Shown here one piece after another: positions 5,191 through 8,080 of a stretch of 8,080 bases of DNA. Numbering within the stretch: the first letter of the stretch is position 1; each line of letters begins with the position of its first letter. The stretch covers positions 1-8,080 of the forward strand of contig PMDT01000029.1 of the NCBI GenBank assembly GCA_003154555.1, read 5' to 3'. The notes below the pieces were generated by a model. That model was not told the origin of the DNA and did not search any database. It saw nothing but the letters and a program-made list of their open reading frames with translations. Source of the stretch: Spirochaetaceae bacterium (lineage in GTDB: Bacteria > Spirochaetota > Spirochaetia > SZUA-6 > Fen-1364). The position numbers and the translations under genes were made by a program.

Positions 5191-7161
5191 TTACCGGCGG
5201 ACATTCGCCCCGGCCTGTGTCGCCGCCTGTATCCGCTGGACGATGGCATCGACCTGCTGCTGCACGGCCGTGGCATCCTGCAGCGCCTGGGCATAGTTCT
5301 TGTCGGACATTTCCTTTTCCGCGCGCGCAAGCGCCGTTTTTTGTACAGTAAGCTGCTGGGCGGTCGCGTTGATGTCGAGCTTGATCCCGGCCACTTTCCG
5401 CGCATTCGCCAACGCCTGATCAGCATTCGGTATCGTCCGTGTCTTGAGCGTCGCGATGAGAGCCGCGGCGCTGGCGCTCGCCTGGCTGTTGGCGACTGCG
5501 CCCTTCGGGCTTGCCTTCATTGCGTTCGGCTGCGCGGCCGCGTTCCTCGAATCGTTGGGAGCCACGGGCGTGGCGGCCTTCACGACCGCGGGTGCCGCCG
5601 GCGGTGGGGTCTTCAGCACCGCGACCGTCGGCCTGTTGAGCGTCGCGGGATTGACGACCTTCACGACGACAGGAGCAGGTTGCGGGGTTATCTGCAGATC
5701 GGAAAGCGCCGAAGGATCGACAGGCTGTCCCGGCCGGGCCGCGAGAAGCTTCTGCTGCTGGACAAAGGGAACCGGCGCAGCCGGTGGCGCCGTTCGCGAG
5801 AAGACCGGGCGTGCCAGCACGTCACGGGCCGGCTGGGCAACGGGAGCACGCGAAGCAGCCGGCGTCGCGATGATGCTCGCCTGCTGGGGCGCAATGGTTG
5901 CCGTCATCCCCATGAGAGGGGCCCGCGTGAGCTCGGCGGAAGAAATCGAAAGCTGAGCGCTTCCCACGGGACGCGACTGGGAAAATGCCTGCCGCTGCAC
6001 GACCGTCACCGCGCGGGGAGCGGCGCGATTGGCATAGACGACCCGGGAAGAATTGAAGTTCTGGATGACCTGCACATTGATATTCACGACGGAGGTGACA
6101 TTGATTCTCTGCACGTAGGCCGTGCTGACCTGGTACGGAGGGATATACACTTCGCCCCGACCAAGAGGGAACCAGCCGATGCCATCACCCCCGGCCGGCG
6201 TCCACGAAGCTCCGCCGACAAACACGACGAGCGCCGGCGCATAGACGGGGCGCGCAGCGACGGCACCGGGAATCCACACCCACCGGGCGTCCAGGTATGC
6301 CCAGCGACCATAGTGGAAGGGTGCAAAGCCCCAGGAGGCGTCATCAATCCAGGTCCAACCCCAGGGGGCAACCCAGGTCCAGTGACCGGACCTGTACGGC
6401 GCCCAGTCCGAGGAAACATGCGACGGGGTCCATATCTGCCCATACCCCTGCACGACGCGCCAGGACCCGCTCTCATTGAGATCTTCGTACCCGATCATGT
6501 CGCGCGAGACATACTGGGTTGCCGCTGCCTGGTCATCCCGGCGGTCTCTGGCCAGTGACCACGAGTCCCACTCGTCCATCCTGGGGGCGGACGTCACGTA
6601 ATAGCTGATGGCGTCCACGCCGGCGATCACTGACGTTTGCCCGGCGGAGACGGTGTAGACATCCTGTCCTGCCGTCACGTCGGCCCTGCCGGCGCGCACG
6701 GTGACGTTGGTCTGTTCGTTCTGATTGACGTCGACGCGGTAGCTTCCGGCGGATATCAAGGATACCGTGGCATTTGGCGTGTCGATTTCAAACATCGCTC
6801 CCTGGTCGAGCGTCCGCAGGTTGACGCTGATCGTTCCTTCGGACACGGACACCTGAACGATGTTGTCGTCCAGGTTGACGAATGAGAACTCCGTGGAGCC
6901 GGCAAGCCGGATCGCAGCGGAACGCACGTGCACCTCGGCGCGCGCGTCCACGTCGGCCCAGAGATCGTCCCCCGCTGTCAGGGGATAATTCAGCGCGGCC
7001 GGGCCCCAGTCATTGAGGCTCGCCGGTCGAATGGACACCGCGCCGCTGATGGAGCTTAACCTGCCTACCTGGGAAGGCGGATCCGCCCATGCCGGAATGA
7101 CGCAAAAAAACGCGATGGCCGCAATGGCCAGCGAAAAACGGAACTTCAAGATACCTGTCAT
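5191..7161 (-). CDS. FecR-domain, DUF6600-type Trp-rich exported protein
   Basis: This 656-aa protein opens with a signal peptide (MTGILKFRFSLAIAAIAFFCVIPAWA, cut near residue 26). A FecR-like beta domain spans about 35-180 (GRLSSISGAVSIRP ... AGSYRVDV ... VRAGRADVTAG). A DUF6600-type segment follows (about 220-400). It is loaded with aromatics: ten Trp between 253 and 296, arranged as three repeats starting at 231, 258 and 284 with pattern G-x-W then Trp 9-10 residues on. Next comes a Pro/Ala-rich linker (about 430-560) and a C-terminal helical, coiled-coil-like tail (about 580-650, including KNYAQALQDATAVQQQVDAI). No transmembrane anchor or sigma-factor partner is seen, so this is unlikely to be a classical FecR anti-sigma factor; an envelope structural or binding role is inferred. 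Start 7161 is chosen for the signal peptide; a GTG at 7200 would add 13 residues. GGGGG lies 6-10 bases upstream, a modest ribosome binding site. It follows csbD by 56 bp and precedes the 165-aa secreted gene by 13 bp. Confidence 0.88.
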   Translation of the reverse strand: MTGILKFRFSLAIAAIAFFCVIPAWADPPSQVGRLSSISGAVSIRPASLNDWGPAALNYPLTAGDDLWADVDARAEVHVRSAAIRLAGSTEFSFVNLDDNIVQVSVSEGTISVNLRTLDQGAMFEIDTPNATVSLISAGSYRVDVNQNEQTNVTVRAGRADVTAGQDVYTVSAGQTSVIAGVDAISYYVTSAPRMDEWDSWSLARDRRDDQAAATQYVSRDMIGYEDLNESGSWRVVQGYGQIWTPSHVSSDWAPYRSGHWTWVAPWGWTWIDDASWGFAPFHYGRWAYLDARWVWIPGAVAARPVYAPALVVFVGGASWTPAGGDGIGWFPLGRGEVYIPPYQVSTAYVQRINVTSVVNINVQVIQNFNSSRVVYANRAAPRAVTVVQRQAFSQSRPVGSAQLSISSAELTRAPLMGMTATIAPQQASIIATPAASRAPVAQPARDVLARPVFSRTAPPAAPVPFVQQQKLLAARPGQPVDPSALSDLQITPQPAPVVVKVVNPATLNRPTVAVLKTPPPAAPAVVKAATPVAPNDSRNAAAQPNAMKASPKGAVANSQASASAAALIATLKTRTIPNADQALANARKVAGIKLDINATAQQLTVQKTALARAEKEMSDKNYAQALQDATAVQQQVDAIVQRIQAATQAGANVRR

Positions 7162-7217
7162 TATGACCCCCACTACCCGTCCCTGCACGAGACAGGTCAC
7201 GTTCGATTACGACGCCG

Positions 7218-7388
7218 CTATTTCTCGATGACGTTCATCACGTCGCCGAACTTCGCCCGGGCTTTTCCATGCGCGCTCTCATCCACGCCTTCTTTTTCCA
7301 GTTTCTTATTGCCAACAGCTTTGCCCACTGCTTTTTTGACTTTGCCTTTGGCTGTATCGATGCGGCCTTCGACCTGATCGTTGTTCAT
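7218..7388 (-). CDS. CsbD-family small stress protein
   Basis: The 56-aa product reads MNNDQVEGRIDTAKGKVKKA followed by VGKAVGNKKLEKEGVDESAHGKAR and ends FGDVMNVIEK. The Q-x-G-x-I-x-x-x-x-G-K-x-K-x-x-x-G-K-x-x-G-N-K-K-L-x-x-E-G arrangement is the CsbD signature, and the length is typical. CsbD of Bacillus subtilis is a general-stress (sigma-B) protein; homologues in Gram-negatives are induced by envelope, osmotic or stationary-phase stress, but the molecular function is unknown. The protein is hydrophilic, Lys/Glu-rich and likely disordered or helical in the cytoplasm. AGGGAGAG lies just before the ATG and fixes the start; upstream extension of the frame is unsupported. It is the first gene of a minus-strand series leading to the FecR/DUF6600 gene 56 bp away, and is divergent from the Crp/Fnr gene. 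A CTATCTT stretch upstream might be a stationary-phase-type -10 (speculative). Confidence 0.93.
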   Translation of the reverse strand: MNNDQVEGRIDTAKGKVKKAVGKAVGNKKLEKEGVDESAHGKARAKFGDVMNVIEK

Positions 7389-7617
7389 GGTTCTCTCCCT
7401 CGTGCGGCCGGTGGTGGAAGCCCCGGGCTCTCCACGCGTGTTCGCGCCCGCATGAAACGAAGATAGGCATGGGATCCGGCGCGCTCTGTGCGGAAACACA
7501 CACATTGAAAGTGTCCAGGTACAGGATGAGGGAGCCTTGACCCTTTCGTGTCGATTTGTTCACTATATTAAGGTTGCGCAAAAGAGTGGCCCGAAGATCG
7601 ATCGAGGAGGTCTCCGA

Positions 7618-8080
7618 TTGCCCTTGAAAAAGGCTTCGCGCGATTTTGACAATCCGCGGAGCAACCACCTGATCAATGTGCTCCCCGAATCGGAAACCCA
7701 GCGTCTTTTCCCTTCCTTGGAGCTCGTCCCGCTGCCGCTTGGCAAGGCGCTCTACGAGTCCGGAGATCAACTGAATCATGTCTACTTCCCCACGACAGCG
7801 ATCGTGTCGCTGTTGTACGAGCTGGAAAATGGCGCCTCCGCGGAAATCGCTGTCGTCGGCAATGAAGGGATCGTGGGAATCGCCCTGTTCATGGGCGGCG
7901 ACACCATGCCGAACAGGGCCGTCGTGCAAAGTGAAGGCCACGGTTACAGGCTCAAAGGACAGCTCCTGAAGCAGGAGTTCAGCCGCGCAGGAGCGTTCCA
8001 GCATCTCCTGCTGCGCTACACGCTTGCCATGCTGGCCCAGATGGCACAGACCGCCGTCTGCAATCGCCACCACACGGTGG
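7618..8080 (+). CDS. Crp/Fnr-family transcriptional regulator, N-terminal part
   Basis: The first 154 codons are in the window and the gene runs off the right edge. The reading includes NHLINVLPESETQRLFPSLE (16-35) and then PLGKALYESGDQLNHVYFP. Further on come TTAIVSLLYELENGASAEIA, VVGNEGIVGIALFMGGD, and a final QMAQTAVCNRHHTV. This closely follows a widespread group of Crp/Fnr-like proteins with a cyclic-nucleotide-binding-type beta barrel and, normally, a C-terminal winged helix (not visible here). The usual cAMP-contacting Arg-Ser/Thr pair of the phosphate cassette is not apparent, so the ligand is probably not cAMP. There is no N-terminal Cys cluster like that of FNR. The start is TTG at 7618, chosen because GAGGAGG (7604-7610) sits 7 bases upstream; no ATG exists near. 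Upstream, TTGACC (7537-7542) may be a -35 with a poor -10 (TTCACT, 7559-7564). It is divergent from csbD and could regulate it or itself. Confidence 0.9.
   Translation, partial: MPLKKASRDFDNPRSNHLINVLPESETQRLFPSLELVPLPLGKALYESGDQLNHVYFPTTAIVSLLYELENGASAEIAVVGNEGIVGIALFMGGDTMPNRAVVQSEGHGYRLKGQLLKQEFSRAGAFQHLLLRYTLAMLAQMAQTAVCNRHHTV

Noticed and set aside
5176..6558. 460-codon plus-strand open frame opposite the FecR/DUF6600 gene
   Set aside because: The product is Arg/Gly-rich mirror-image sequence; the minus strand has signal peptide, FecR domain and operon spacing.
7501..7515. ACACATTGAAAGTGT near-palindrome upstream of the Crp/Fnr gene as a CRP/FNR box
   Set aside because: It does not match TGTGA-N6-TCACA or TTGAT-N4-ATCAA, and its arms are imperfect.
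7306..8073. 255-codon minus-strand open frame covering csbD and the Crp/Fnr gene
   Set aside because: It runs antisense to the Crp/Fnr coding sequence and out of frame through csbD; both real genes have strong family signatures and ribosome binding sites.
1..8080. CRISPR array, tRNA, rRNA, insertion sequence or attachment site
   Set aside because: I found no regularly spaced repeats, cloverleaf sequence, transposase motif or terminal inverted repeats; the window looks like ordinary chromosomal gene content.

Overview
The window is about 8 kb of GC-rich bacterial chromosome, densely coding and with short intergenic gaps. Two secreted proteins with Sec signal peptides, a small beta-barrel-like protein ending in phenylalanine, and a FecR/DUF6600-type envelope protein point to a Gram-negative (diderm) organism. 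The mix (XRE-cupin regulator beside an acyl-CoA synthetase, bacterial Er-VIT iron protein, patatin, DUF6600 protein, CsbD) fits environmental Desulfobacterota, Spirochaetota, Acidobacteriota or similar groups. The phylum cannot be fixed from the sequence alone. I see no rRNA, tRNA, CRISPR array, insertion sequence or phage gene.

Left part (1-2045, all minus strand): a membrane-bound ferritin/iron exporter (MbfA type) is followed after 85 bp by an XRE-cupin regulator. The regulator's stop codon overlaps the start of an AMP-dependent acyl-CoA synthetase that runs off the left edge. The last two genes are translationally coupled; mbfA may share their transcript or have its own.

Middle part (2046-4680): a 342-bp divergent spacer separates mbfA from a small two-helix membrane protein of the Lmo0937/DUF5670 type (plus strand). 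A patatin-like lipase on the minus strand converges on that small gene. The lipase is divergent from a 160-aa exported beta-barrel-like protein, and the 239-245-bp spacer between them carries a nested inverted repeat beside a candidate promoter. A perfect 14-bp-stem terminator then lies between converging genes.

Right part (4680-8080): a minus-strand cluster reads csbD, then a 656-aa FecR/DUF6600 protein with a tryptophan-rich triple repeat, then a 165-aa secreted protein of unknown family. The last two are only 13 bp apart. Divergent from csbD is a Crp/Fnr-family regulator starting at TTG behind a strong ribosome binding site; it runs off the right edge.

Taken together the genes suggest a stress and envelope-maintenance neighbourhood: iron/peroxide handling, CsbD and DUF5670 small stress proteins, a lipase, an envelope FecR protein and a Crp-type sensor. 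This theme is inference from family membership. Most of the window is ordinary; the least explained part is the FecR/DUF6600 protein with its small secreted partner.
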